Source: Candidatus Aminicenantota bacterium | GTDB taxonomy: Bacteria; Acidobacteriota; Aminicenantia; Aminicenantales; UBA4085 | Length of the DNA: 33,606 bases | Direction of reading: 5' to 3' | NCBI GenBank assembly: GCA_003141555.1 | Contig: PLMN01000017.1 | Span: 1 to 33,606 of the forward strand | In this document: in pieces, positions 23,948 through 31,687 of the stretch | Position numbering within the stretch: the first letter of the stretch is position 1 | Layout of the letters: every line of letters starts with the position of its first letter | Position numbers and translations under genes: made by a program | Notes under the pieces: model-generated | What the model was told of the DNA's origin: nothing | The model's database searches: none | What the model saw: the letters and a program-made list of their open reading frames with translations, nothing else

Positions 23948-23976
23948 AGTATAGTACTATCTCGTTCAAAATACAA
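23948..23976 (-). promoter_or_regulatory. Promoter of the hfq-like/pdxA pair
   Basis: On the minus strand, -35 TTGTAT (23971-23976), a 17-base spacer and -10 TATACT (23948-23953). Transcription would start near 23941, giving a leader of about 47 bases that includes GGGGGAG. A 10-base perfect palindrome atagtactat (23951-23960) overlaps the -10 edge. Confidence 0.65.
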
Positions 23977-24022
23977 GAGAAAAGAGGCCAAAGGGGGCGG
24001 AATTCGGGCCGTTTCCCGCCCC

Positions 24023-24685
24023 TTACCTCTTGATGAGGGACTTCAGGGCGCCGAACCAGTTCTCCGCGATCCGGAGGTAGCCCTCCCGGGACGGATGGAC
24101 GCCCGGGAGCAACCCGCGCCGGTCCGCGAACAGGGCGTGGTTGTCGACGAGGGGAAGGCCCCGGGCCGCGGCGAGCGCCCGGATCGCCGGGTTGATTTCC
24201 GCAGCGACCCGGCGGGCCGATTCGGGAGAAAAGGGGAGCGGCGTGTTTTCCGGGATCGGGAGGATCGTCCCCAGGAGGACCCGGGAAGGGTTCCCGGCCC
24301 GGTCCCTAAAGGCTCGGAACATCTCCAGGATGGCTTCCATGTTGGCCGTGAAGGCCTCGGTCGGGGCATGATCGCCGTCGACACGGACATCGTTCGTGCC
24401 GAGCTGGAGCAGGATGTAGTCGGGCCGCTCCTTCTTCAGGCGCTCCCCGCTCTCCTCCAGGAAGCGGCGGTACTCGCCCGAAGAAAACCCGTTCCGGCCG
24501 AAATTGAGGACCCGGCACCGGATCCCTTCCCGGTTGAACATCCTTTGGAGGAAATGAGGGTAGGCGGCGGCCGTGAGGCTGTCGCCCGCGCAGAAGACGA
24601 TGATCCCCCGGGCCGGCGAAGAGCAGAAGGAAATGAAAAAAGGCATGAGCAGGACGAGCGAATACCGGCCCCACCGAATCTGCAT
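24023..24685 (-). CDS. Exported SGNH/GDSL-type hydrolase
   Basis: A 220-residue protein with an N-terminal signal sequence or anchor (MQIRWGRYSLVLLMPFFISFC). All four SGNH blocks are visible: block I AGDSLT with nucleophile Ser36, block II Gly in NFGRNGFSS, block III GTNDVR with Asn, and block V GVHPSREGY with the catalytic Asp/His region. Such enzymes are esterases, lysophospholipases or carbohydrate O-acyl esterases; the substrate is not evident. The start ATG 24685 is chosen because a TATAAT box ends 7 bases before it and the signal peptide begins there. A 17-codon upstream extension would run through that promoter. It is transcribed divergently from the metal-efflux operon. Confidence 0.88.
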   Translation of the reverse strand: MQIRWGRYSLVLLMPFFISFCSSPARGIIVFCAGDSLTAAAYPHFLQRMFNREGIRCRVLNFGRNGFSSGEYRRFLEESGERLKKERPDYILLQLGTNDVRVDGDHAPTEAFTANMEAILEMFRAFRDRAGNPSRVLLGTILPIPENTPLPFSPESARRVAAEINPAIRALAAARGLPLVDNHALFADRRGLLPGVHPSREGYLRIAENWFGALKSLIKR

Positions 24686-24692
24686 GATGGCT

Positions 24693-24720
24693 ATTATAGC
24701 GCGGCCCCGGAGATTGACAA
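24693..24720 (-). promoter_or_regulatory. Promoter of the SGNH hydrolase gene
   Basis: On the minus strand, -35 TTGTCA (24715-24720), a 16-base spacer and a perfect -10 TATAAT (24693-24698). Seven bases then separate the -10 from ATG 24685, predicting a leaderless mRNA. Its -35 box coincides with the -35 of the divergent promoter. Confidence 0.75.
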
Positions 24721-24742
24721 GCGGCCTCGTTCCCACTAGAAT
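24714..24742 (+). promoter_or_regulatory. Promoter of the metal-efflux operon
   Basis: Perfect -35 TTGACA (24714-24719), a 17-base spacer and TAGAAT (24737-24742), about 10 bases of leader before the TTG start at 24760. Shares its -35 bases with the opposing promoter. No inverted-repeat operator is obvious between the boxes. Confidence 0.75.
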
Positions 24743-24759
24743 CGGGATTCGGTATTTCC

Positions 24760-25101
24760 TTGAAAAGCCACGATTTGAGAAGCCCGTCGGCCAACCGCCG
24801 CCCAGGAGAAGCGGCCCTGGGGGCGACGCTCGGCTTGCCCGCCGCCTTCCTCCTGTCGATGATCCTTCTCTCGGGCTCGGTCATCATCTTTCACGATTAT
24901 TTCTGCCAGGAGCACTGTGAAGACCTGCACGAAATCTGCAGCCCCCTTCACGCCGCCTTCGTCAATTCCGAGCCTTTCGCGGCCGCCGAGTCCCTCGGCA
25001 GCCGGGTTCCCGGGTTCCTGAGCCCGTTCGCCGCAGGCGAGAGCCTTCTCTCCGGCTTCATCGAAGATATCTTCCACCCGCCCGATCTGATCGTTTCCTA
25101 G
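24760..25101 (+). CDS. Small single-span membrane protein with Cys/His cluster, first gene of efflux operon
   Basis: A 113-residue protein I cannot assign to a named family. Codon third positions are strongly G/C like the neighbours, so it is coding. A hydrophobic span (about 19-43, ALGATLGLPAAFLLSMILLSGSVII) is followed by FHDYFCQEHCEDLHEICSPLH, which has three Cys and three His within 21 residues, then a hydrophobic/acidic tail ending FHPPDLIVS. The layout (short protein ahead of an RND metal-efflux set, one span, periplasmic Cys/His) resembles small proteins that precede czcCBA operons in Proteobacteria, suggesting periplasmic metal binding. The TTG start is uncertain: it has no Shine-Dalgarno, though a near-perfect promoter lies just upstream. 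Confidence 0.65.
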   Translation: MKSHDLRSPSANRRPGEAALGATLGLPAAFLLSMILLSGSVIIFHDYFCQEHCEDLHEICSPLHAAFVNSEPFAAAESLGSRVPGFLSPFAAGESLLSGFIEDIFHPPDLIVS

Positions 25102-25147
25102 CCTTCCCCGTCTTCCCATCGTCCCCGTCCCACCTCGGAGGCTTGAA

Positions 25148-26380
25148 ATGAAACGCTATGCGCTCATCGTCTTGATCGCCCTCGCGCTCGGGGCGCTTCC
25201 CGCCCGGGCCCAGGAGAGCCTGACTCTCGAACAGGCCGTCGGCCTGACTCTTCAAAAAAATCCCGCCATCCTCACCGCCCTGAGGGACGTGTCCGCGTCC
25301 ACGGGCCGGAGAATGCAGATGGAGGGGATCGCCGATCCCACCCTTGTCTTTCACGAGGACGGCCTCGCTTTCCGGAAAAAGGCGGACGGGACGTCGGACC
25401 ATGAAGTCGTCGTCGGCCTCGAACAGAACCTCGAATTCCCCGGCAAGCGGGCCTTGAGGGCCGAGATCGGCCGGGGGGGAGAGGCCCAGGCCTCGCTCCA
25501 GCTCGACCGCCTCCGCCTCGTGGTCGCCGCCCGGGTGAAAAAGGCCTATTTCGCCGCCGTTTTTGCCAGAAGCACGGTGGATTCCCTCAAAAAATCGTCC
25601 GCCCTCCTCGACGAGTTCATCGCCGGCCTCCTCGCCAAGTACGAGACGGGCGACGCCGCGTACGGCGACGTCCTCCGGGCCAAGGTGGAGAAGGCCAAGC
25701 TCCAGAACCAGGCGCTCGAGGAGAGGAAGAACGAAGCGGCCGCCTTGGCCGAGCTGAATCTCGAGCTCGGCCGCGGGGCCGACGAGCCGGCGACCCTCGT
25801 CACGGACCTGACGTACGTCCCCATGACCCGGGAGCTCGCCGCCTGGAAGGACGCGGCCCGGACGACGAGCCCGACGCTCAAGCTCCTGGCCGCGAAGAAG
25901 CGGCAGGCCGGCACGGCCGTCGAGCTCGCCCGAAAAAACGGGCTCCCTGATTTCTCCCTGGGCCTCTATTCTCCGAGCAAACAGATGGGGGATTGGGGCT
26001 TTTATGTCGGCCTGTCGCTGCCCGTGTGGAAGACGCGCCGGGCGGGCGAAATCATGGAGGCCGAAGCCGCGGCCGAGATCGCCGCCCTGTCCGAAGGCCG
26101 GGAGGAGCTGCGGCTGATGTCCCGGATCGGACGGGCGTTCGAGTCCGTCAAGACGGCCGAGGCCCAGGTCAAGGTCTATGAGCAGACCCTCCTGAAGGAC
26201 GTCGAAGATGAGCTCAGGTTGGGCGTCGGCCAGTACCGGATCGCCAAGATCCAGTTCTTCGACGTGCTCGACCTCTACCGGACCTATGTCTCGGCCAGGC
26301 TCGAGCACCTGAAATCCCTCTACCTCTATCTCACCTCCCTCGCCGACCTGGAAATCGCGGGCGAAGACGTCACCGCATGA
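25148..26380 (+). CDS. TolC/CusC-family outer-membrane efflux protein
   Basis: A 410-residue outer-membrane channel subunit for the adjoining RND pump. Signal peptide MKRYALIVLIALALGALPARA, cleaved near residue 21. Two repeated OEP domains of long alpha helices: SLTLEQAVGLTLQKNPAIL, the QNLEFPGKRALRAEIG turn, and a second repeat with GLYSPSKQMGDWGFYVGLSLPVWKTRRAGEI. No lipobox cysteine, unlike E. coli CusC. CGGAGG lies 7 bases before the ATG, and the stop overlaps an in-frame ATG of the adaptor gene. Channel for the inner pump encoded downstream. Confidence 0.9.
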   Translation: MKRYALIVLIALALGALPARAQESLTLEQAVGLTLQKNPAILTALRDVSASTGRRMQMEGIADPTLVFHEDGLAFRKKADGTSDHEVVVGLEQNLEFPGKRALRAEIGRGGEAQASLQLDRLRLVVAARVKKAYFAAVFARSTVDSLKKSSALLDEFIAGLLAKYETGDAAYGDVLRAKVEKAKLQNQALEERKNEAAALAELNLELGRGADEPATLVTDLTYVPMTRELAAWKDAARTTSPTLKLLAAKKRQAGTAVELARKNGLPDFSLGLYSPSKQMGDWGFYVGLSLPVWKTRRAGEIMEAEAAAEIAALSEGREELRLMSRIGRAFESVKTAEAQVKVYEQTLLKDVEDELRLGVGQYRIAKIQFFDVLDLYRTYVSARLEHLKSLYLYLTSLADLEIAGEDVTA

Positions 26381-26391
26381 AGGAGCTCCCC

Positions 26392-27507
26392 ATGACGATT
26401 CATAAATACATCCCCTGCCTCCTGGCCGCGGCGATCATCGGGCTCGGCTCGGGCGCCTGCAAGCCGAAGGCCGCCGAAGAGCCCGCGGCTCCCAAATCGG
26501 CCGGGGAGGCCGCGCCGTCCTCGATCACCTTGAAGCCCGAGGCGATGAAGACGGCGGGTATCCGGACCGGCGTGGCGGAGATCCGCCCCATCGCCAAGAC
26601 GATCCGGGCCGTCGGCGAAATCGCCTTCAATCCGAAGCGCACGGTCCATCTTCCGTCCCGGACGCCGGGACGGATCGAAAAGCTCTTCGCCTACCAGAAC
26701 GACAAGGTCAAGGCGGGCCAGCTCCTGATATCGTTCTATAGCCGGGACTTCCTCTCCTTCCAGACGGATCTCCTTCAGACCCTGGAGCGGTCGAAACGCG
26801 AAGGCCTGGACGACGCGGAGCGCCGGGCGTCCCTGAACCTCCTCGAATCCTCCAGAAACCGGCTCCGCCTTCTCGACCTCGGCGAGGACGATCTTGCCGG
26901 AATCGAAAAGTCGGGACAGGCGATGACCCTGCTCCCGATCCGGGCTCCCATCGACGGGACCATCACCGAAAGCCTGGTCAACGCCGGCGACTATATGGAC
27001 GCCGGCCTCGATCTATTCCGGATTTCGGACCTTTCGACGGTCCTGGCGAACCTCCGCATTTTCGAAAAGGACATCGCCTCCGTCCGGACGGGGAGCGAAG
27101 CCGCCCTCCGGGCCTCGGCCTTCCCGGGCCGGACCTACACCGGCCGCATCTTTCAGCTGGGAAGCATCCTCGACGAGAAGACAAGGACCATCGAGGCCCG
27201 GATCGATCTCCCCAATCCCGACGGCGACCTGAGGCCGGGGATGTATGTCGACGCGGACATCCGCGCGCCCGCGGGCGAGAAGGCGCTCTTCGTCCCGGCG
27301 GAGGCCGTCCAGGATTTCCTGAACAAGAAAGTCGTCTTCGTCCGCACCGCGGAAAGCTCGTTCACCCTCCGCGACGTCGAGACCGGATCCCCCCTCGGCG
27401 AGTTCATCGAGATCAAGCGGGGGCTGAAGGAAGGCGAGGTCGTCGCCGCGGCCGGAAGCTTCTTCCTCAAGTCCGAGCTCCTGAAGAAGACGCTGGGCCA
27501 GGATTAG
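26392..27507 (+). CDS. RND periplasmic adaptor (membrane fusion protein, CusB/CzcB type)
   Basis: Links the RND pump to the outer-membrane channel. 371 residues. N-terminal hydrophobic signal ending in GLGSGACKPK, a probable though non-ideal lipoprotein cysteine (residue about 23). Then an Ala/Pro-rich linker, the beta-barrel/lipoyl half-motif PSRTPGRIEKLFAYQNDKVKAGQLL, an alpha-helical hairpin (about 120-165), the second lipoyl half LPIRAPIDGTITESLVNAGDYMDAG, and a C-terminal membrane-proximal domain. The His-rich N-terminus or C-terminal metal domain of some CzcB proteins is absent. AAGGAG at 26380-26385, six bases upstream, fixes ATG 26392 rather than the ATG at 26377 that overlaps the previous stop. 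Confidence 0.9.
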   Translation: MTIHKYIPCLLAAAIIGLGSGACKPKAAEEPAAPKSAGEAAPSSITLKPEAMKTAGIRTGVAEIRPIAKTIRAVGEIAFNPKRTVHLPSRTPGRIEKLFAYQNDKVKAGQLLISFYSRDFLSFQTDLLQTLERSKREGLDDAERRASLNLLESSRNRLRLLDLGEDDLAGIEKSGQAMTLLPIRAPIDGTITESLVNAGDYMDAGLDLFRISDLSTVLANLRIFEKDIASVRTGSEAALRASAFPGRTYTGRIFQLGSILDEKTRTIEARIDLPNPDGDLRPGMYVDADIRAPAGEKALFVPAEAVQDFLNKKVVFVRTAESSFTLRDVETGSPLGEFIEIKRGLKEGEVVAAAGSFFLKSELLKKTLGQD

Positions 27508-27509
27508 CC

Positions 27510-30500
27510 ATGATCGAGCGGATCGTTTCCTTCACCCTCAGGCAGCGCCTGCTGGTCGTCATCTGCGTCCTGATCCTCATCGGGTTCGGCATCACCTCGT
27601 TCCTGAAGATCCCGCTCGACGCTTTCCCCGACGTGACGAACATCCAGGTCGAGCTCCTGTCGGCCGCGCCCGGCATGTCGCCCCTCGAAGTGGAGAAGTT
27701 CGTCACATATCCCCTCGAGGTCTCGATGCGCGGCCTGCCGCGGCTTGACCAGCTTCGCTCGGTCTCGAAGTACGGCCTGTCGGTCATCACGATCGTCTTC
27801 GAAGACGGGGTCGACATCTATTTCGCCCGGCAGCTCGTCTTGGAGCGCCTGATCGAGGCCAAGGACAAAGTGCCGCCCGGCGTGGAGATCAGCCTCGGGC
27901 CGGTCTCCACGGCCATGGGCGAGATCTACCAGTATACGCTCGAAGGGAAAATGCCGGACGACGAGGCGGGCCGGGTCCGGTACCTGACCGATCTGCGGAC
28001 GGCCCAGGACTGGACGCTCGCCCCGCTGCTCAAGTCCCTGCCGGGCGTCAGCGACATCAACTCCTTCGGCGGCTATATCCGGCAGTACCAGGTCATCGTC
28101 GATCCCGACCGGCTGGTCAAATACGATCTCTCGCTGGCGGAAGTCACCGAAGCGCTCAAGAAGAACAACCTCAACGTCGGCGGCAACATCCTCGAGGCCC
28201 ACGGCCAGCAGTACCTCGTCCGCGGGATCGGCCTCATCCAGACGCTGGCCGACATCGAGTCGATCGTCCTCCGCTCGGAGAAGGGGACCCCGGTCTATCT
28301 GCGGGACGTGGCCGAGGCCCGGGCCGGCCAGGCCGTCCGGCAGGGGGCGTCGGTCAAGGACGGGAAGGTCGAATCGGTCGGCGGCATCGTCATGATGCTC
28401 CGCGGGGCCAACAGCCGCGAGGTTGTCGGCGCGGTCGTGGACCGCGTGGCCGAGATCAACGCCAGCGGCGTTCTCCCGGCCGGGATCCGAATCGAACCCT
28501 TCTACAAGCGCTCGGACATCGTCCAGGACAGCGTCCACACCGTGACCGAGGCCCTCATCATCGGCTCGCTGTTCGTCGTCTTCATCCTCTACCTGTTCCT
28601 CCGGAGCTTCCGGGGCGCGTTCATCGTCATTCTGGCCCTGCCCCTCTCGGCCCTGTTCACATTCATCACCATGCGCCTGGCCGGGCTCTCGGCGAACCTC
28701 ATGTCCCTGGGCGGGCTGGCCATCTCCATCGGGATGATCATCGACGCGACGATCATCCAGGTCGAGAACGTCGAACGCCACCTGGGGGCCCCGGGGGCGG
28801 CCGACAGGAAGCTCGCGACCGTCCTCCGGGCCGTCCTGGAAGTGCGCAAGCCGAGCATCTTCGGCGAGATGATCATCGCCCTGACCTTCATTCCGATCTT
28901 CGCCCTCCAGGGCATCGAGGGCAAGATGTTCCTGCCCCTGGCCTTCACCCACGTGATCGCCCTGTTCGCCTCGCTCATCCTGTCGCTCTTCGCCATTCCG
29001 GCCTTCTGCCTGCTCGTCCTCAAGGCCCGCCGGGAGCGGAAGATCTTCGTCATCGACGCGGCGCGCAAGGTTTACCTCCCGGTCCTGCGCTGGGGGCTGG
29101 GCCACAAGGCGGCCCTCTTCTCCGCTTCGGCCCTTCTCCTCGCCGGGGCGCTGGCCATCATCCCGCACCTCGGGACCGAGTTCATGCCGATCATGGACGA
29201 AGGCGCCTTCGACTTCGACATCCAGTTCCTGCCCGGCATCTCGCTCCCGAAGTCCCTGGAGATGGCCCGCAAGGTGGAGCAGCGCTTGATGGAGTTCCCC
29301 GAGCTCCAGACGATCGTCTCGCGCACGGGACAGACCGGCATCGCCCTCGAGGCCCGGGGCGTCGAAAAAACGGGCTATGTGGGCATGCTTCGCCCCCGGT
29401 CCGAATGGCCGGCGGGCGAAACGCGCGAAATGCTCATCAGCCGGATGCGCGACGCCATGGACGCCTTCCCGGGCATGGCCTTCTCCTTCAGCCAGCCCAT
29501 CGCCTGCCGGATCGACGAGATCGTAGCCGGCACGCGGGCCCAGCTCATCATCAAGATCTTCGGCGAGGACCTGGATGCCCTGAAGGCCCGGGCGGACGAC
29601 ATCGCCCGGATCCTGTCCCGGATCAGGGGGACTGAAGACCTCGTGGTCGAGAGCATCGCCGGCCAGCCGTATGTCTCCATCCAGGCGGACCGGGCCCGGA
29701 TCGCCCGCCACGGGATCAACGTCGAGGACGTCCAGGATGTCGTCGAGACCGCGGTGGGCGGGAAATCCGTTACCCAGGTCTACGAAGGGGAGAAGGTCTT
29801 CGACCTCCAGGTCCGCTTCCCGGAGGACCGAAGGAGCTCGATCGGGGCCATCGGCGACATCCTCGTCCGCTCGCCTCAGGGGACGCGGGTCCCGCTGAGC
29901 GAGCTTGCGGCGATCACCCAATCCGAGGGCCCGGCCGAGATCAGCCGCGAATCGGGCCAGCGCCGGATCGGCGTCGAGTGCAACATCGCCGGCCGCGACC
30001 TGGGCGGCTTCGTGGCCGAGGCGCAGCGCCTCATCCGCCGGGAGGTGAAGCTGCCCCCGGGCTATTTCCTGACCTGGGGAGGCCAGTTCGCAAACCAGCA
30101 ACGGGCCATGCGCCGGCTGGCGATCATCCTTCCGGCGACGATCGGGCTCATCCTCTTCCTCCTGTTCCTGACGTTCAGCTCGATGCGCCTGGCCCTTCTC
30201 GTTCTCGTGAACCTGCCCTTCGCCCTCATCGGGGGCGTGCTGTCCCTGACGATCGCCGGGCTCTACCTCTCCGTGCCCGCGTCCGTGGGCTTCATCGCCC
30301 TCTTCGGGATCGCGGTCCTGAACGGGATCGTCCTCCTCTCCTACATCACCCAGCTCCGGGAAGGGGGCCGCCCGCAGGGCGACGCGATCGTCCTGGGCTG
30401 CTCGAACCGCCTCCGCCCCGTGCTGATGACGGCTTCGATTACGATCTGCAGCCTGGTCCCCCTCCTGTTCGCGACCGGACCTGGATCGGAGATCCAGAAA

Positions 30501-30644
30501 CCGCTGGCCGTCGTGGTCGTGGGCGGACTGTTCACGTCCACCTTGATGACGATGCTCGTCCTGCCGGCCCTTTACGACCGGTTCGGCCCGAAGAAACCGA
30601 GGCCGCGCAACGGGGAAAATGAGGAGGCCGCCGAAGAAGCCTGA
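27510..30644 (+). CDS. Heavy-metal efflux RND transporter (CzcA/CusA family)
   Basis: Proton-driven inner-membrane pump of 1044 residues, normal for HME-RND proteins. TM1 RQRLLVVICVLILIGFG, PLDAFPDVTNIQVEL, AAPGMSPLEVEKFVTYPLE (typical of the heavy-metal branch), TM4 region NLMSLGGLAISIGMIIDATIIQVEN, GTEFMPIMDEGAFDFDIQFLPGIS, and the C-terminal TM bundle with FIALFGIAVLNGIVLLSY. The TM4 relay has Asp412 and Glu419, but Ser406 where CzcA has its first Asp and CusA has Ala. Two CusA copper-ladder methionines appear as Asp and Lys by eye, so I leave the metal open, although the downstream zinc-type CDF favours divalent ions. It begins 2 bases after the adaptor stop. Confidence 0.93.
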   Translation: MIERIVSFTLRQRLLVVICVLILIGFGITSFLKIPLDAFPDVTNIQVELLSAAPGMSPLEVEKFVTYPLEVSMRGLPRLDQLRSVSKYGLSVITIVFEDGVDIYFARQLVLERLIEAKDKVPPGVEISLGPVSTAMGEIYQYTLEGKMPDDEAGRVRYLTDLRTAQDWTLAPLLKSLPGVSDINSFGGYIRQYQVIVDPDRLVKYDLSLAEVTEALKKNNLNVGGNILEAHGQQYLVRGIGLIQTLADIESIVLRSEKGTPVYLRDVAEARAGQAVRQGASVKDGKVESVGGIVMMLRGANSREVVGAVVDRVAEINASGVLPAGIRIEPFYKRSDIVQDSVHTVTEALIIGSLFVVFILYLFLRSFRGAFIVILALPLSALFTFITMRLAGLSANLMSLGGLAISIGMIIDATIIQVENVERHLGAPGAADRKLATVLRAVLEVRKPSIFGEMIIALTFIPIFALQGIEGKMFLPLAFTHVIALFASLILSLFAIPAFCLLVLKARRERKIFVIDAARKVYLPVLRWGLGHKAALFSASALLLAGALAIIPHLGTEFMPIMDEGAFDFDIQFLPGISLPKSLEMARKVEQRLMEFPELQTIVSRTGQTGIALEARGVEKTGYVGMLRPRSEWPAGETREMLISRMRDAMDAFPGMAFSFSQPIACRIDEIVAGTRAQLIIKIFGEDLDALKARADDIARILSRIRGTEDLVVESIAGQPYVSIQADRARIARHGINVEDVQDVVETAVGGKSVTQVYEGEKVFDLQVRFPEDRRSSIGAIGDILVRSPQGTRVPLSELAAITQSEGPAEISRESGQRRIGVECNIAGRDLGGFVAEAQRLIRREVKLPPGYFLTWGGQFANQQRAMRRLAIILPATIGLILFLLFLTFSSMRLALLVLVNLPFALIGGVLSLTIAGLYLSVPASVGFIALFGIAVLNGIVLLSYITQLREGGRPQGDAIVLGCSNRLRPVLMTASITICSLVPLLFATGPGSEIQKPLAVVVVGGLFTSTLMTMLVLPALYDRFGPKKPRPRNGENEEAAEEA

Positions 30645-30665
30645 CTCTCGGAGGAAAACCCGGCC

Positions 30666-31592
30666 ATGAAGGATGATCATCTCTCCCATTCCCTGGCGGA
30701 AAACAAGAAGACGCTCCTGATTTCCTTTGGACTGACGTTCCTTTTCCTGCTCGTCGAGGTGGCCGGAGGGATCGTCAGCGGCAGCCTGGCCCTCCTGGCG
30801 GATGCCGGCCATATGTTCACGGATGCCGCCGCCTTGGGGCTCAGCTATTTCGCGTTCTGGCTGTCGTCCCGCCCGCGGACCGCGGCCCTGACCTTCGGCT
30901 GGCGCCGTTTCGAAATTTTCGCGGCTCTGGTCAACGGCGTCGCCCTCTGGATCATTGCCGGGATCATCGTCTTCGAGGCGGCCAAAAGGATAAAAGCTCC
31001 CCCCGAGGTCAAAAGCGGCTTGATGATGGTCGTGGCCGTCCTCGGCCTCATGTCGAACATCGCCGTCGCGGTCGTCCTCTCCCGGGGCCGCCGAAACCTC
31101 AACGTCCGGGGAGCGTTTCTCCACGCTCTCGCCGACGGCCTGGGGAGCGTCGGCGTCATCGTCGCGGCGCTCCTGATACCGTTGACCGGATCCTATATCT
31201 GGGATCCGATCATCAGCGCGGGCGTCTGCCTTTTGATCCTATGGACCTCAGGCAAGCTGATCCGGGAGTCCTTCCACGTCTTCATGGAGGGGGCGCCGCC
31301 GCATCTCGACGTCTCCCGCGTGCAACGGGCCCTGTCCGAACTCGACGGGGTCACGGAAGTTCATGATCTCCATGTCTGGACCATCACCTCGGAATTCGTT
31401 TCGCTGAGCGCGCACCTCAAGATCCGGAAGAACGAAGATGCCGGGGACCTTCTCCGGAGAGCCCGGGACGTCGTCTCGTCCGGATTCAAGATCAAGCATA
31501 CGACCTTCCAGATCGAGATCGACGACACCCCGGGATGTGAAACGGGCTCGTGCCCGGCCGAGGAGGCGGGAACTCCGAGAAACCTCGGATGA
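30666..31592 (+). CDS. Cation diffusion facilitator (CDF) metal exporter, CzcD/ZitB type
   Basis: Proton-coupled divalent cation exporter of 308 residues in the inner membrane. Six hydrophobic spans are visible. The intramembrane metal site has HxxxD in both TM2 (LLADAGHMFTD, His49/Asp53) and TM5 (FLHALADGLGS, His153/Asp157), the HDHD arrangement typical of Zn/Cd exporters. The C-terminal cytoplasmic ferredoxin-like domain (about 205-290) contains LHVWTITSEF and HTTFQIE; the tail has CETGSC, a possible extra metal ligand. The N-terminus has two His (DDHLSHS) but no long His loop. GGAGG lies upstream of the ATG. It is 21 bases after the RND gene. Confidence 0.93.
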   Translation: MKDDHLSHSLAENKKTLLISFGLTFLFLLVEVAGGIVSGSLALLADAGHMFTDAAALGLSYFAFWLSSRPRTAALTFGWRRFEIFAALVNGVALWIIAGIIVFEAAKRIKAPPEVKSGLMMVVAVLGLMSNIAVAVVLSRGRRNLNVRGAFLHALADGLGSVGVIVAALLIPLTGSYIWDPIISAGVCLLILWTSGKLIRESFHVFMEGAPPHLDVSRVQRALSELDGVTEVHDLHVWTITSEFVSLSAHLKIRKNEDAGDLLRRARDVVSSGFKIKHTTFQIEIDDTPGCETGSCPAEEAGTPRNLG

Positions 31593-31609
31593 TTTGAGTC
31601 GGGTGGGGG

Positions 31610-31643
31610 GAAAAAAACGGGGGGCGGAATGTCCGCCCCCCGT
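31610..31643 (-). terminator. Intrinsic terminator
   Basis: A perfect 12-bp stem (acggggggcgga / tccgccccccgt, 31617-31628 with 31632-31643) with a 3-base loop. Read on the minus strand, it is followed by seven Ts (31610-31616), giving a textbook Rho-independent terminator 45 bases after the minus-strand TolC-family stop. For plus-strand transcripts from the CDF gene the hairpin is present but lacks a T-run. Confidence 0.9.
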
Positions 31644-31687
31644 CGTGATTACAAGCCAAGGCAAGAGCCGGGGATCTTCCCCCGGGC

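Noticed and set aside
14525-28960. Other CACGTG cores (near 14536, 20595, 28950) as extra parS sites
   Set aside because: The flanking bases do not match the parS arms and are not palindromic beyond the core.
27504-31124. A 1206-codon open frame on the minus strand across the RND pump and CDF genes
   Set aside because: It is antisense to two unmistakable families; its translation is Asp/Glu/Gly/Arg-rich low-complexity text, as expected from the reverse frame of GC-rich DNA.
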